A stretch of DNA of 64,000 bases from Luscinia megarhynchos (Eukaryota > Chordata > Aves > Passeriformes > Turdidae), in the NCBI GenBank assembly GCA_034336665.1, contig CM067570.1, positions 14,863,502 through 14,927,501 on the forward strand, given 5' to 3'. Both the position numbers and the translations under genes were made by a program. The notes beneath the pieces were generated by a model. It did not search any database and had not been told where the DNA came from. It saw only the letters and a program-made list of their open reading frames with translations. Within the stretch, counting starts at the first letter, position 1, and each line of letters begins with the position of its first letter. Below, piece after piece: positions 13,301 to 26,800 of this stretch.

Positions 13301-15956
13301 TGCCAAGGGAGAGCTTTACATTATCAGGAACACACCAGCCCCTGAGTTTGGTTAAAGGACCACCACCCAAACAAAACCTCCAAGCAGAGCTCTTGCTCCC
13401 TCTCAGCAGGTAAAAGAATAAATGGAATTTCTTCTGAGAATGCTCTGGTTGCACAAAAAGTATTCTGAAGATTTTGATGATTCTGTGGCAACTGCAACTG
13501 CCTGGCACCATTCTAGAACATCTTTTCTGCACACCCTGAAATCTTGAATTCTTCAGTGCATTTCCTGGGACCAGTGCAAAGGACTGACTCCTACTCCCCA
13601 TCATGTATTTCTTATAGTTGTTAAGGACATGTTCTTGACTTCCACTGCACTGAGGATAAGCAGTTATTGGCATCCTGGTCCATGTGGCTCTATTTGGTGG
13701 GTTCTCTGTTGAATGTCTCCACTTGAAACAACTCTAAAGAAAGTAAAATGTAAGCAACAGGATTCAGAGTTAAGGTGAAGAAACCAGAGTCAAGGACAGC
13801 ACCAATATACAGAGCCTAAGAGGGTTTTTTTTGTGAGAATGGCAGAAGTTCTCCAATGCCAGCAATGGACTGCTCTCCAACCAGCCATGGGCAATGAAGA
13901 AACCCAAGAAAGAGTCACAAGAGAGCAAACATGTACTGACACCTTCCTAGAACACTACCTCAGGCCCCTGGTATTTCAGTCTTGTGGGCTTCCAGAGCCA
14001 CCCTTTTTGTCTTCCTACTGAACAGCTCTTGATGGATTTAAGGGCCAGTTGAGGAAATGAAGAAAAGGACCAGTTGAAGAAAAATCTTCAGTCATATGGT
14101 TTTATATTTTCTTTCTGATTCATATGATGCCCCCAATTGTTCTACCTTTTGAGTAACTCCTCTTTTATTTGTGGTCCTTGACCCAAATAAGTTGCAGAAG
14201 CTCTTTTTAATTCATTTAATAGAATTATAATTTTTATTTGAATGTGGAAGTTACAAATAAAGACACAATCTGGACTGATTTCCTCCTGAGAAGCCCATGG
14301 TTGCTCAAACATACCTAATCACTTACCTTCATCTAGCCCATATTTTTCTTATTATAATGATCTTCTCTCTTTGACTGTAAAAGACTTTATTTTTGTATCC
14401 TGGGGTAGCTAAGTGAATTTGAAATGAATATGGATTTCCTGCTGATCTCATTTAGTTTTGGTCTTCACCCTGGAACTGAAAACATCAATGCCAGGGTGTG
14501 TTAGAGGTACACTTCTGGAAAGGCAATTATCCTATAAATGTTCAGCTGTAACTTATATAATAATTATTTCTTCAACTGAAGTGCCTTTTGAAGTACTTTC
14601 CAAAAACTTACAATAGCCCTAACCCGTAAGCATTTTGGTGAGGCAGGGAGACCAAATTCTGCACTCCATCTGAAACCATTCTGCAAAACCCATGTCTGAA
14701 GTGAGCTGGCATTGAGTCTAGCTGGATCTCTCACATTAGGTGTTTGGAAATCTGTCCTCAAAGACGTATGCCCTGCAATGTTTACTTTTCGAGTATTGCT
14801 TGGAAATGATATGATGGATGACTGATACTTTTTTTCATCCCCTCTTGGCTGAGGGTTTCCCTGGAACTTGAGACATGTCTCTGTTGAAAAAATCACTCAA
14901 CGTTTATGAAGAACAAAAGAAAGAAGAAGGTTATTCAGTGTGCCATGTAGTTTCACCTGAACCCCAGTGGTTTCAGGGTATGCGAGACATACCAACCACC
15001 TTGTTCAACCTAAAGCAGACTGCTTGCAAAAGCCAACACTGATTCTTGTGATGCAGTCATCTGCGTGAACAGGCTGAATAACTTCTCTCCAATACAGCTG
15101 TTAGCTGAGGGGAGAAGGTATGGGACCTGAAAATCAGCAGACTTGGAGAAAGAGTAATATTTGGTGATTCAAGTAATCTTTGGGAGACTCCATATTCCTT
15201 CCCCTCTTTCCTTGTCCGAAGCTTCCTTAAGTCAGGGAATTGTTGTGCCTTGTTCTTACAAAGCTGATGGCACTGGGGAGCCCCCAGCCATCACTGGGAC
15301 CTTTGTAGGCACTGATGTAGTTCACAAATGGTGTTAGGCTGCAGCATTTGGGTGAGTGACATATGAGAAGAGCAGCCTCTGGGGAAGGCTGGCTGAACAG
15401 CTGGAGCAAAGTACAGTCTGGTGTTTTGGGAAAAGGCCTTTTAAAAGCCAGCATGCGCTTAGGATTCAGAAAACAGTCACTGAGGGGCAAATTCACCCTT
15501 GGCAAAACCCCAGCCTGGGGTCACATTGGAGGTAAGCGTGCTTCCCTACTATCAGAGGGATTTGCAAGCAGAAAGAATTTTAACAAGGTCTTCAGACGTG
15601 ACTAAAGACCCTGTTTGTTTTAGATCAAGCTCACTCCACCCCAGAGCCCGGGTATATCTCTTGTTCATAAAATATCACAAGCTCAGATATGTGCTTGTTT
15701 TCAGGGGTGCCTCCTCCTCCACACTCAGCCTGGTTCACCTGTTAGAAGCTGGTGAGGAATTGTACCCATGGCATTCCCATTCCTGTAGCTCAGGCCTGTG
15801 GTGAAAGCCAGCAAGCTGGTTCTCCTCAGAGTGTGTGAATATGCTGTCTTTCAATCCTCCCTCCTTCTGAAGCACAATGACTCTTTACCAGGGCAGGAAC
15901 TTACACATCTTAAAAGACAAAAAAATATAAAATGCTTTCAGAGGGTCTTTAAGAAA
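10393..15956. other. Unique noncoding sequence, no gene recognised
   Basis: No gene is recognised. Frames of up to 176 codons (plus strand, 11287-11817) and 151 codons (minus strand, 13218-13673) overlap other open frames and have no known domain. I see no clear CR1 or LTR sequence. Confidence 0.65.
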
Positions 15957-16041
15957 CAAAATAATAACAACAATGATGATGATCACAATTATGATGATGT
16001 TGATGATGACGGTGATGGTAATGCAATAATAATAACAATAA
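15957..16041 (+). repeat. Imperfect GAT/AAT trinucleotide tract
   Basis: This is a degenerate trinucleotide run. AAT/AAC units lead into interrupted GAT units (ATGATGATG, GATGATGTTGATGATGACGG) and return to AAT units. Read in one frame it gives asparagine and aspartate runs, which explains an apparent acidic open frame here. Its many interruptions suggest an old microsatellite. Confidence 0.85.
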
Positions 16042-19000
16042 GAGCCTTTTGAGGCTGTTACTGTACCCCCTGCAGCTCCTTCTGTTAGAGGGAATCTTAT
16101 TTCATGGGCTCAAATGAGGAATCACAACCAATTCAATTACTCGAGAGTAATATCCTCGTGAAGAAGAGCCCCTGCTGCTGTTCCTTTGGAGGGTTCCCCT
16201 TTCCTGCTCCAAGCAGCTGTGTTGGTATTTAGACATAGGATACCAGCTCAGACTCCACTTCCAGCACAACCTCTACTTATATCCTGCAGGCTTTATAAGT
16301 CCCCAGATGGTCCATAATGCTTGTGTAGCAGTTAGCCAGCCAAACAGTGCTTGCTGCTTATCTGGTGTATAACTCTCTGGAATGCGTGTGTGGGGAGAAT
16401 GAGAAAAAATGCCAGATCATCTTCCCACAGAACATTTCCTTTCTTGTCCTCAGCCTCCCCTCTCTAAGCCCAGACAGAAACAAAACACCAGCTAGGGAAT
16501 CGGCCACATTTGCGCTGCCATGGACTTGATCCTCGCGTCTTTTCAGAAGCAGCCTGGTCCTTTGTGGCTGTGAACCTTTGATGCCAGGGCATTTATGCTG
16601 ATCTCTGAGCGTGTGACAACCCGTTTAGCTCCAGCTTAAATGACAGCACCAGATGGAAGTCAGTAACAAAGCATGTCCAAAGCTAGCAATTTTCAAAATA
16701 ATGGAAATTCAGAGGACTCCCGCAGGAAAAAAAAAGGAAGACAAGAGAGAAAAACTTATGGGGAAGGGTCCAATACGCTGTTAACTTCCAGAAATGTTTG
16801 TGAGGGTCTTTTACTAGATTACCCTTCAGTCTCAGGTCTAGCTTGGCTCTTTCTTCACAACATGAAGATCCACACTGGTAGTCCTGATCATCCCTGGTCA
16901 GGTTCTCAGCTTTGGCCAGCAGACATGTCTACAGTGAAGGAAATGTTTTGGGCAGTTCATAAATCAGGGATACCTTCAGTGAGTATGACAATTTCTGAAT
17001 GTGTCTCCAGGGCCAGTTTACTCTGTTTTCCATCAGAGACCTGGGTTTGCCTGTTTGTTTGTTCTACTCTTGATTTAACATCAGTATTGGCAAAATTTGG
17101 ATGATCCCCATCCTAGCACAATGGGCAAATGAGGCACTAATTTCTCTTGCCAGTGTTGATCTGTTCTGATATTCAGCTACCCTGGAGCAGAGTAGGGAGG
17201 CCAGGGGAACACACGGAGACACAGATGGAAGTTTTCATTTCAGATTCACAGCTTCAGAGATTCCACACTTTAATGCAGAAAGGGAAACTTCTGTTTAGTG
17301 TGAAAAACAAATTAGTAAATGTTGCCGTTGTTGCTCAGTTTTTTGTTTTCATGAATAACTGCTGAATTCAGAAAGTGTTGGTCTTGAATGTCATTTGAGG
17401 CTGGGCCAGTGGAGTGAAGAGATCTCAATGGTGGTGGACATCTCAGGAGAGAGAAGAGGTTGTCATAGACCCCAAATTCTTTATGTTTTGTTACACATAA
17501 AATAAAAATAAATTAAAAAAAAACAACTAAAATTACAGGGTCAGCACCTTTGCCCTGGCTTCCAGAAACACTGTGACATTTCCAAGTAGGAACTCTGGGC
17601 TCTAAAGAGTATGACAGCAATTAAAAAAATACAAATGTATTAAATAGAGGACAATAGTGAGAAAATAGCAGTTTCATATCCTCTTGGTGTGATGGTGACA
17701 ATATATGCTGTGACACTCCAGTCAGTATCCACCTCCAGCCTCATTACCAGGTATTGGATAAATAAATGGAAATACATTCAGCCATGTATTTCTTAATGGG
17801 AGTTCCTAGGTTTCTTTCTGACTTTATCTTCTGTGATTAAGAACTTACACAAAAGGATTGCAAATAAAGGTAAGGTGGAAGAGGAGTAACAGAAAGTTCA
17901 TGGAAAAGTTTTGGTTCCTTTTTCTCAGCATTTCCAAAAACTTTAGGACAACATTGGCCTGATATAGAATGCAGATATGCCCAGATGTAAGTCAGCAATG
18001 ACACTTTGTCATCTAACTCCCATTTCACTGAGTGCCAGAATGTCCCTGGGGTTTGCTACTCAGAGCCCAAACGATGGCATGTTGGCCACCAAATTCCCTC
18101 TGGTGTTGGTTGTTCCACGAGCAACTGGGTTGAATGAGCATACTGAAAGAGTTAATTCAAAATATATCCCATTGTCTTCCCACTTATTGTCCCTTTGTCC
18201 CTTTTCTTGTAACTTTCTTAGGACCTGCTGAGTGTCTGTATATGGTCCCTTCTCTTCCACACTATGTGACCCATAACTGATGTCAGACAGCAGACCTGGC
18301 CAATGGGTGCTGTCCCCCAGCAGCACGACACTCACCTGACAATGCAAGGCTTGCACTACCATGCAGGATTCCTCTTGCCATGTACTGTTGACATGCTTGG
18401 GGGTGGCTAATTACTTCTCCCCTTCCCCTGAAATAATTGCACAGGCTCTAAGCCTTTACCAGGAAAACAGAAGGAGGGAAAAAAAAAAAAAACGTGACAT
18501 TAAAATTCAGATGCCAAGTTCAGTAGCATGAATGAAAATTATCTTAACCTCTGAGGTCAGGAGGTCACCAGCTGGGAGCGGAAAATCGCCACCAGTAAAT
18601 TGCTGTGGGTTGGAGTGATGAATGCTAGTTAGTACCAGTGAATTTCAGAAGAATCTCAGCTGTAGGGATACAGGGCATCTTGGAACAAGGCTGAACAATT
18701 CACGACTGTGTTTTCTTTCTTCTTTTTTCTGTCTTGTGCTCTTTCTGCGTCCACAGATTTCTCAGTCGAGGCAGCAAAAGATTAAACCCTTGTGGGAAAG
18801 CCTTGTGGCACGTAATAGGGGTGAAAGCAGTGAGATTCCATAGGGATTGAGTGGTGCTTAAGAAAATTGCTTTCAGATCCTATGGATGTCAAGAGAGAGG
18901 GAAAGTGCTTCAGTACTTGTGATTTGTGAAGCTGTCTGCAGCACATAGGTGCACCCACTGCCCCAGTACTGCCACTTACATCAAACGACAGCCCAGTCCA

Positions 19001-20194
19001 GCAGCAGGCATCCCTGTTCCATGTACATTCTGCTTGCCAGAGCCCAAGTCAGGAAGGTGCTGAGTCCATCTTTCTCTTGCAGGTGACAAACATGGGCACA
19101 TTTTGTCTGGGTTCCCCATTATCTTACCATTATTCCTCCTTCCATTGCTATGAGTGTCAGCTTAGAGTTTTGCGGGGTGCAGTCACTGCTTAGCCACTCT
19201 CTGGAATAATGGGCTCTTGCTCTGCTCATAAAGCAGTGAAGTAAAGCAAGCTAATAAATATCTATAGGAGTGAATAGATGTGTCCAACTCACTCTGGCTA
19301 GTCCAAAATTCTAGGGTGTGGAAGATTTCAGGTTAAAAGATTGGACCACACCACAAAATGCTCCAGTAATGATACAATTCTCTACAACGCTTTATGGGAC
19401 ACTTGAATATAAGCCCCTACTATTAAATTTGGTTTGAGGTTTTCATAAGGGAAAGAGGCCAGCTTGCATTTCAGATGTCATTTCTGTAGGGGAAGCTGGA
19501 CAAAAAGCAGAAAGTTGGCAGCAAAAAGTACCAGGCTTCTTTCTCCTTCCATCCAACCCACTCCAACCTCTTTGGCTAATCCCCAAACCATGGCAGGAGC
19601 TGAACACTGCTTTTCATTGAGTGACATACCTGGCTCTAGAAGAACACGCCCTTGTGGAATTGGCACCCAGGCAACATTTCCATTTCCCTCTGCACAACAC
19701 TCTTCTTTAATTCCTTCCAAACTAAAACAAAACCAGGAGGATTTGCTACCATGTTCTGCTCATTATATTGGTTTTATGAGGGTGTGGAGTTTTCTTGCAC
19801 CATGGCAGGGTGGATTTGTCCCTGAAACCTAAAATCCAGCAAGAAAATATAATAGATGGGAAGGACTTTTCTTTTTCTTCATCAGGCTTTTTATGGTTTT
19901 GGTTTGTTTCTTGAATAATTACCATCTCACCCCAAGTCAATCCACAATCGTTTCATCTGCTTTTTCAGGAACGTGTTCAGCCTTTAGAGCTAGAAAAGCA
20001 TTGGGAAAATCAGACATCCTGGACTCACTATGTGGAAAATACAAAGGATCATAGCAAACAAGACTGCCAAAGTCTCCAAAAGTCACTGGAAAAAGTCATT
20101 CCAGTGTAGGATGGTTATACCTGTGCTATTCCAGATTTTATGGCTTGTGATTACAGAAGTTCTGATGGACATGTGATGGACACATCACCCCAGG
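16042..20194. other. Unique noncoding sequence, no gene recognised
   Basis: No recognisable gene. An A-rich run of about 14 lies near 18479-18492. Near 18700-18761 there is a long pyrimidine tract ending in CCACAG, like a 3' splice acceptor. The roughly 80 bp of open frame that follow match nothing I recognise, so I do not call an exon. Confidence 0.6.
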
Positions 20195-20605
20195 CTCCTA
20201 AAGCTGTTTGCTTCAGTTTAAACCCATTGCCTCTTGCCCTGTCTGCATTGACAGGCAAAGTAGGCTGTTCCTTTTGTTCCCCCACTTTTTTTTCAGTTTT
20301 GTGTGTACAAAGACATCTATCATAGATCCCTTCAGTTTCTCTTCTCTAGACTAAACAACCCTACTTCTTTCAATCTTTCTTTCTAAGCCTGATCTTCAAT
20401 CATTCCTGCTAGTTTCCAGCTGGTTTACATCTTTCCTGAAAAGCAGTAACCAAAACTGCACACAGGATTGAGTCCCCATTAATGGCAATAAGAGTGGAAG
20501 AATTACTTCATACTTACAGGCAGTTGTCCCACTTATCCATCACAATGTGGCGCTTGTCTCCTTCCCAACACCAGGATTATGTTGGATTGTGCCCCATATC
20601 CAACC
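20195..20605 (-). mobile_element. CR1 LINE fragment, minus strand
   Basis: On the plus strand the order of conserved blocks is that of the complement of a CR1 3' region. First comes a 'cagtttaaacccattgcctcttgccctgtc' type block near 20213-20243. Next is 'cccttcagtttctcttctctagactaaacaaccc' near 20329-20362, then 'ccaaaactgcacacagga' near 20451-20468. Last is 'accaggattatgttggattgtgcc' near 20570-20593. All four have close counterparts in CR1 consensus sequences and in the right order and spacing. Substitutions and indels are frequent, so it is an old, dead, 5'-truncated copy. No open reverse transcriptase frame survives. Confidence 0.85.
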
Positions 20606-21624
20606 TGCTCTAGGCAGTACTCCTCCCTCTGGCAACTCAGATGGTCACTCTGCTTAAGGGCAACATCCTGCATGTTTCTTTCTTGAAATGCATCTTGTTT
20701 TCCCTCTACAACCAGTCCTTACTCAACCTCCTCTGAAGGCAACAGAAAGAATACTCTCCTTGCACTGCAGTGGGTAATGAGGATGTGATCCATCTGCTCT
20801 GTAAGCGTTCTCCATAAAAGATTAATTCTCCATTCCATACTCATATTGCAGCATTTGCTTAGAGATGTAGGTAAGAAAGCCATGTTCTTAGGCAGGATAC
20901 ACCACTGCTGCTGCATGGTGCTTCATTTTGTTATCCTTTTCAAGAACTTCTGAAGCCTGATTCAACCATAGGGAGATTAAGAGTTCATAGAGACATGAAT
21001 AAATTACTTCCAGGTCTTATGGATGACAAGAGGGACTGAAATAGTTCCTTGAGTTATTTGAGGGAATCTTTCTAGTAAACCCATGAAATGTGCATCTCAA
21101 AGGACATCTACTGAGACCTTGAATTTTGAAATTAAACTCACAGCTCCACATAGGGATTCTGTTGACTTTGCCACTTCCCACGCTGTGCAAAGGGCTTTGA
21201 GATCCCTGGGTAGGAAGTCGATGTGGGAAACCAGTAAGTTCTCATTCCTTCAGCTGGCTGAAGGCCTGGACTTCAGTCTAAAGGTTTTTATGGTACATAT
21301 GTTTTTAAGGGGTGGGGCAGGTTATTCCAAGCTCCCACATGAGTAGAAGACAGGAGTGAAAGCAAATTGAGGCAGATGGTTTGTTTCCCTAAGCTGGCAT
21401 TCCTAAAAAACAGCTGTGTTTGCACAAAGCTTCCACAGACATATGGATGGGGAACAATATAGCTGGAAAAATGTCATATCAGTACTGCCACCTTCCAATT
21501 CATACATGAGTTAAAGAGTCCACCACACTCCATTGCTCCTCCTCCTTCCCTCTCTTCCTAAAAGTCTTGTAATGTGTTTCACAGAAAGTACCTTTTCTCT
21601 TCCTTTTAGTGTAATATTAATCTT

Positions 21625-21655
21625 GGGGGGAAGGGAGGAGGGGTTGGGGGAAGGG
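21625..21655 (+). other. G-quadruplex-forming motif
   Basis: Five G runs of three to six bases are separated by AA, AGGA, TT and AA. This satisfies the usual G3+N1-7 rule with room for alternative registers. It sits just after a T-rich AT segment and is not inside any recognised gene. Potential to fold is an inference from the motif rule only. Confidence 0.8.
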
Positions 21656-21696
21656 ACATAGTGTTTTGAGGTTCATATTCCCCTTGCAGTTAATCT

Positions 21697-21720
21697 CTTT
21701 AACAAACCCCTTTAACAAAC
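21697..21720 (+). repeat. Short 13-bp-period direct repeat
   Basis: The word CTTTAACAAAC occurs at 21697-21707 and again at 21710-21720. It is a minimal duplication in unique sequence, of the kind produced by replication slippage. Confidence 0.85.
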
Positions 21721-23817
21721 GAAAGGTCTGACAGGAGGCAGAGTCTTTAAAATGAATTAAAATGCATCCAGGAGAGATTAGTAATGAAGCCACTCACCAG
21801 ACAATGCCCCTTTTCTTCTCCATGTGAACTCCTAGGAAATATCCCAGATTACTGAACAAAAGGTTCTTGCAGTTGAAAATGCTGACCCTTGAAAGATGCA
21901 CCATGTTCTCCGCTCCTCGACTCCTTGCTCTACACAAGTACATCTGCAACCAAGAGATCCAAGCATAATCTCCTCAGGGGGAGGGTCAGAGGGATTGGAT
22001 TTAAGCACCATGGAGCCTGCAAACCCTCACACACACTGAGGATATGTCAGCAGACAGTACATGACAGTGTCTACCACGCTGGTGTGGTGAGACACCCACA
22101 CGCACCTGCTCCCTCTGGGGACCAGAGGAGTTCCAGCCAGGTCCAAGGGCCAAAGCTGGACAGTATGGCACAGGAGGGGGCCAGGATGGGGTCAGCAGTG
22201 AATGCTGCACACAAGCTGCAGATGGGAATTTTGGGGTCATGAAATTATGCAGGCAGGGGAGGAACAAGAGCAGTCCCCAGTGCCCTGGTGACAAGTGGGA
22301 AATAGGCAGCAGTAATGAGAAACAGCTGCAGGGGACAAACTAACTGGATTTTGAAAGCAGGTTTTCCTAACTCATGCAGTGGCCATTCAGTATTTTAAAG
22401 GAGGCTGTATAGACCCTCTTTTCTTCGAGAAATCTGTTGTTTAGTTATTCAGGTGCAACTATGCTGTTTTCTGGTCCCTCATGGAGGGAGTCCCCAGAGA
22501 CAAAGCTTCATACCATATGTGACACTGCTCACAAAGACAGGGATATCTGGGTGACCTTTTCCTGCATCTGCTGTTGGAGGCAGAGCCATGTGACCAGGTC
22601 AAGGAGTGGAGCCTGTGCTCCCAGGTGTGAGCCAGGCAACCTGTGATCCACATGAGCATCTTACCATCAGCAGCAAGAGGGACAAGACAAAACCCTGTGG
22701 GCTAAAACTGGTCTTCACAGAAATTGCTGAGAGGTCAGCAAATCAACAGGAGGTTGAAAACAACTCCTCTCAGTAAAATGTAAAACAATAGGTAAGCAAA
22801 ACCTGGATGATTGGAGAAAGAAAACAGATTTTTTAATCTCCTGAGCTTTTAAAACTATTATTCTCACTGTTAGGAGGTCCCTCTACCACTGCTGTATCCA
22901 GCTCTTTCAAATCTCTTCTGCTTTTCTTTCCAGTGGGAAAAGGATGCAGAAATTCATTTGTCCTTTCTACCCACCAAAGCAAAACCACTTTCTGCTTCCT
23001 AAAGTGGCAAAATAATAATTTTGAAACACAACAAAAAAAAATATGTTTGATCTTAAAAAGTTGAATTTAGTTAACAGATCCTCAGTTTCCCAACTAGCCC
23101 ACATATTGTCTGGAAAATGGCAGCTTCTGTATCTCAAGTCAAAGCTATTGATGAAAAAAGATTCCCTTCTGCATCTGGAAACGCAACACAACTTCCAGGG
23201 AAATAAAAAGCTGTAATAAGCTACTCTGCTTACATGAACGAAACTCTGAGCTTTGTCAGCTGAGACTATATCCCAAAGTTTGCTGATGACAGAAAAACAA
23301 TGAGGTAGTGAATTGATGAGGGACCCATTTCACTTGTGGTCTGCTGAGTTATTATATCAAAACATGTCCGGCAGAGTTTAATAGTGTCAGCATTTAATGT
23401 TCAGAATAATGTCATTCCTACAGACCAAGACAGACACTTCCCATAGGTAATTAATCTTTTACAAGCAATTTAGCCATGGTAAGCAAAAGTGGATGAAATG
23501 TATTAATGGGGGGAAAGGCTGGGGGCAAACTATGCACGGAGAAACATTTCTCTGCATTAGTCCCACAAAATTACAAGTGAGTTACAGCTGATAGATTTAG
23601 GACAGTTCCTGTTGAGTAATTGTATTCCATGAGGGTTTTCAATACAATGTGATATTCATTTTCACTTTATACAGTAGAGACAATAATGGCTACAGGTGCA
23701 CAGGCTGTCTTGCTGGGAGAAATAAAACTGTGATTGTTTAACATCTGACTTTTCTCACACAGTTACAGCCTTAAGATTTGAGCTATATTTTGCACATATC
23801 TCAGACTCGGATTGTTC

Positions 23818-23834
23818 TTTTTTTTTTTTTTTTT
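23818..23834 (+). repeat. Poly(T) run
   Basis: Seventeen consecutive T residues. It could be the complement of a retroposon poly(A) tail, but I see no recognisable element attached, so it is called only as a homopolymer. Confidence 0.9.
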
Positions 23835-26800
23835 AAATGCTCCAAGAGCCTAGCTCTAAAAAATGCAGGCTCTAAAGACCCATTGTCAAATGAAACACAT
23901 TTCCCTCGTTAGATTTGTTTTTTCCTCTCTTGCAATATCAGCTTTCACTACAGAAATGCAGACAGCCCCATGTTTGGGTAGAGAAATGAAACCGCCAGCA
24001 CACGCAGGAGGCACAGCTGCCAGCCCGGGTTCCCAAAACCCAACTCCCAAAACAGGAACTTTCGTGAGCAGTTCTGAAAACCTGGACATCCCTGTAAATG
24101 CCTCTCCATTCTGCAGGACTTTAAACCATTGCTTTTTTGCTCTGGCATCTCATCACAGCTCTTCTGTGTCCTTCTGGGACTTTTCTGGTCTCTCAGACAA
24201 GAATAACAACAACAAACCCAACGAGCCAAGCAAAGAGAGTGCCTGAACTTTCTCCTGGAGAAGACAGTGTGGCTATTCCTAGTTTTGCCTGCCAGCTGCC
24301 TCCTGTCTCAGAAATGAGCTCTCCTTCCTTTTGCTCCCCAGAGACACTCCACGTTTGCTCATGACGTGACTGCAGCTAACCACATCCACCTGCCAGGGTG
24401 ACTCCACTTCCTTACCAAGGATGCAGCATCTGAGCTGAAGGTGGGATGGGAGGGAAGTCCAGCAGTGTTTAGCAAAAACTTATTGTATGGTTTTCTCTCC
24501 ACCAGGAAAGCTGTTCATTCTGATCAGGAAGTAATTCAGGGCTTTCTTATGTGAAAAAGGTAGATCATTTTATTATGTTTCTATCCAATATTTCATTTCA
24601 GAGGGAAAGCTGATTGCCCCTAAAATTGTTGTGGTTTCCTGCCATGAAACATTGAATTATTTCTTCCTTCATACTTTAGAAAATTAAAATGCATATTTAA
24701 ACACTAACTTTTTTTCTTCTATTTTGCTAGGAGGAAAATTGTGTGGTAAAATTCAGGTTAAGAAGAGCTTCATTTTTTAAAACAAATAGTTGCGCTGTTA
24801 TGGCAAAATGGGTTTGTTTTGTTTTTTTTTACTTTTTTAAGAAAAATCCCTCCCTCACATCCTTTGATTTAGGGAAATACTGAGTTTCAACAAATTTATC
24901 TTTTTTAAGTTACGTGTCTCTGGGTTAACTGCCTTTGGACTTTGCACTTTTGTACCTATCCAGGAAGAAAATAAATCCTGTCAGTTTTGCTTCTAGGCTT
25001 GTAGGGACCAGCAATAAAACTTTCCAAACCATCTTGGTGGCCTGGGAACCATAAGCCCTCCATCCACCTGCTGGGCTGAGCACCCAGAGTGCCCTTTTGA
25101 CCATTTTCCTCGTGTTCTTGTAACTCCTACAACATGCTGCTCACAGCAGTTCTGTAAGAACTGACACTAGTGCTGATTTCGTGTACTTCTCTTCATCGTT
25201 GTGCCTCAAGGTGCAAGTTCCCATCACAGTTTTCCCTGTGGATGCAGCAGTGTCTTTGTGCTGTGTGAGGAGAGGCATCCTGACACTCCCTCCTGCACTG
25301 CAGTGAGAGTCCTGGTGTCCAGCTGCCAAGGTTCTCAGAGCTTTTAAGAATGTAAGGTTGTTTGTAGCTGTGCTTCTCTCACAGATGGGAGGCAAACCAG
25401 GACTCAGAAAGTCCTGGGAATGGCAAGGACACACAGCCATGTGTGAACAGAAGGAGCTTAGTAGAGCAGACTTTGCTTCTCTAGGAAGCAAGACTTAAAA
25501 CTACCAGTAAAACACATGAACCCAGTGTAAATAATCAACAGCATCCACTCGTGCCAGCATTTCTGAACCTGCTTTTAGAGCCCAGCATTAGCTGAGGGTT
25601 TTGTTGTTCATCTGAAACAATTAAGCTGTTCCCCTTGTGAACCTTAATCAACATCTGAACTCACAGACCCTGAGCACAATGTGTCACCTTGCCCACTCTT
25701 GGGAAATGAAGTCCTCCAAAGAGCACTGCTGGGATGAAATATGGATCACAGATGTTTAACCAGGAAAAGGCACAGAAACAAGTTTGCAGAGCTGAAATAC
25801 AACTTCCAAAACCTGTATCCTTTGACATTTCAGTCAGCTGTTCCACAAGTCTTTGGGGGAAAAGGACTACCATTTCTTCCCTTCTTCCTCCCCCATTTGA
25901 ATCTTGTAATTTTTGACAGTTATTTATTCTATCTTTAATTATTTATACTCTATACTTTAACATCTGTACGTGTTTTGGAAGTCATCTCCAAAGTTTAGTT
26001 TTGTCCTTGCTCATTGATATCTGGGAGCCTTACGTAGATCCACTGTGCTGCAGGCAGAGAAAGCCCTGGGCTCCTCCTCATCTTTATGTTTTAATTAATC
26101 TTTTATAGAAAATCATTCTAGTGGACACTGAAAGACACAGCTGGGTGTGTGTGGCATGCATCCACGGCAGGAGAAGGCTCCTGAGCAGGTCAGTTGTGCC
26201 CACTCACAGAGTCTAAAAGCACAAGCCACACTGAGCAGAGAAAGCTCTGGAGCCCAAGCAAGTCATTAGCAGTCTTTCAACTCACTTTGAAGCAGGTCTC
26301 TGAGACCTAGTCTGTTTTATATGGTGGAATGTGGAAAAACAACCACTGCAGCTAATAAAGGGAGGGGGAACAAAGCAATGTTCCTGTACTCCTGCCAGTC
26401 CCTGCTTTCCTTGCCCCTTCTGTGCCTGCAACTGGCCAGACTGCACCCCTTCCCTACTTGACTCCTGCAATTTTCTGACCAATTTAAGCATGACCTGTAA
26501 CTTCCCCTTTTACATCACTCATGAATTTGAATGCCTCCTAATTTTAGTTGCACCTTATAAATCCAATGGAAGTCATGGTGTGATCGTAAAACCTTGGACC
26601 GGCTCCCAGAGGAGCTACTCCAGTTGTGAGCAATATGCCTGACACCAAGAATGAGTCCCGTTGGAATTAATCCACAGGTGCTCAGACTGCACTCTGTGTA
26701 CGTGAGGACACGCTCACACACACACCCACACGAGCTGGGGCTGCACCAAGAGCTGAGGCTGCAGGTATGAACCACAACGGTGTGGCACATGCAGCTCCCC

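Noticed and set aside
18700..18840. A polypyrimidine tract plus CCACAG followed by a short open frame, as an exon
   Set aside because: Acceptor-like sequences are common by chance. The downstream frame is only about 27 codons, has no donor I can support, and is unrecognised.
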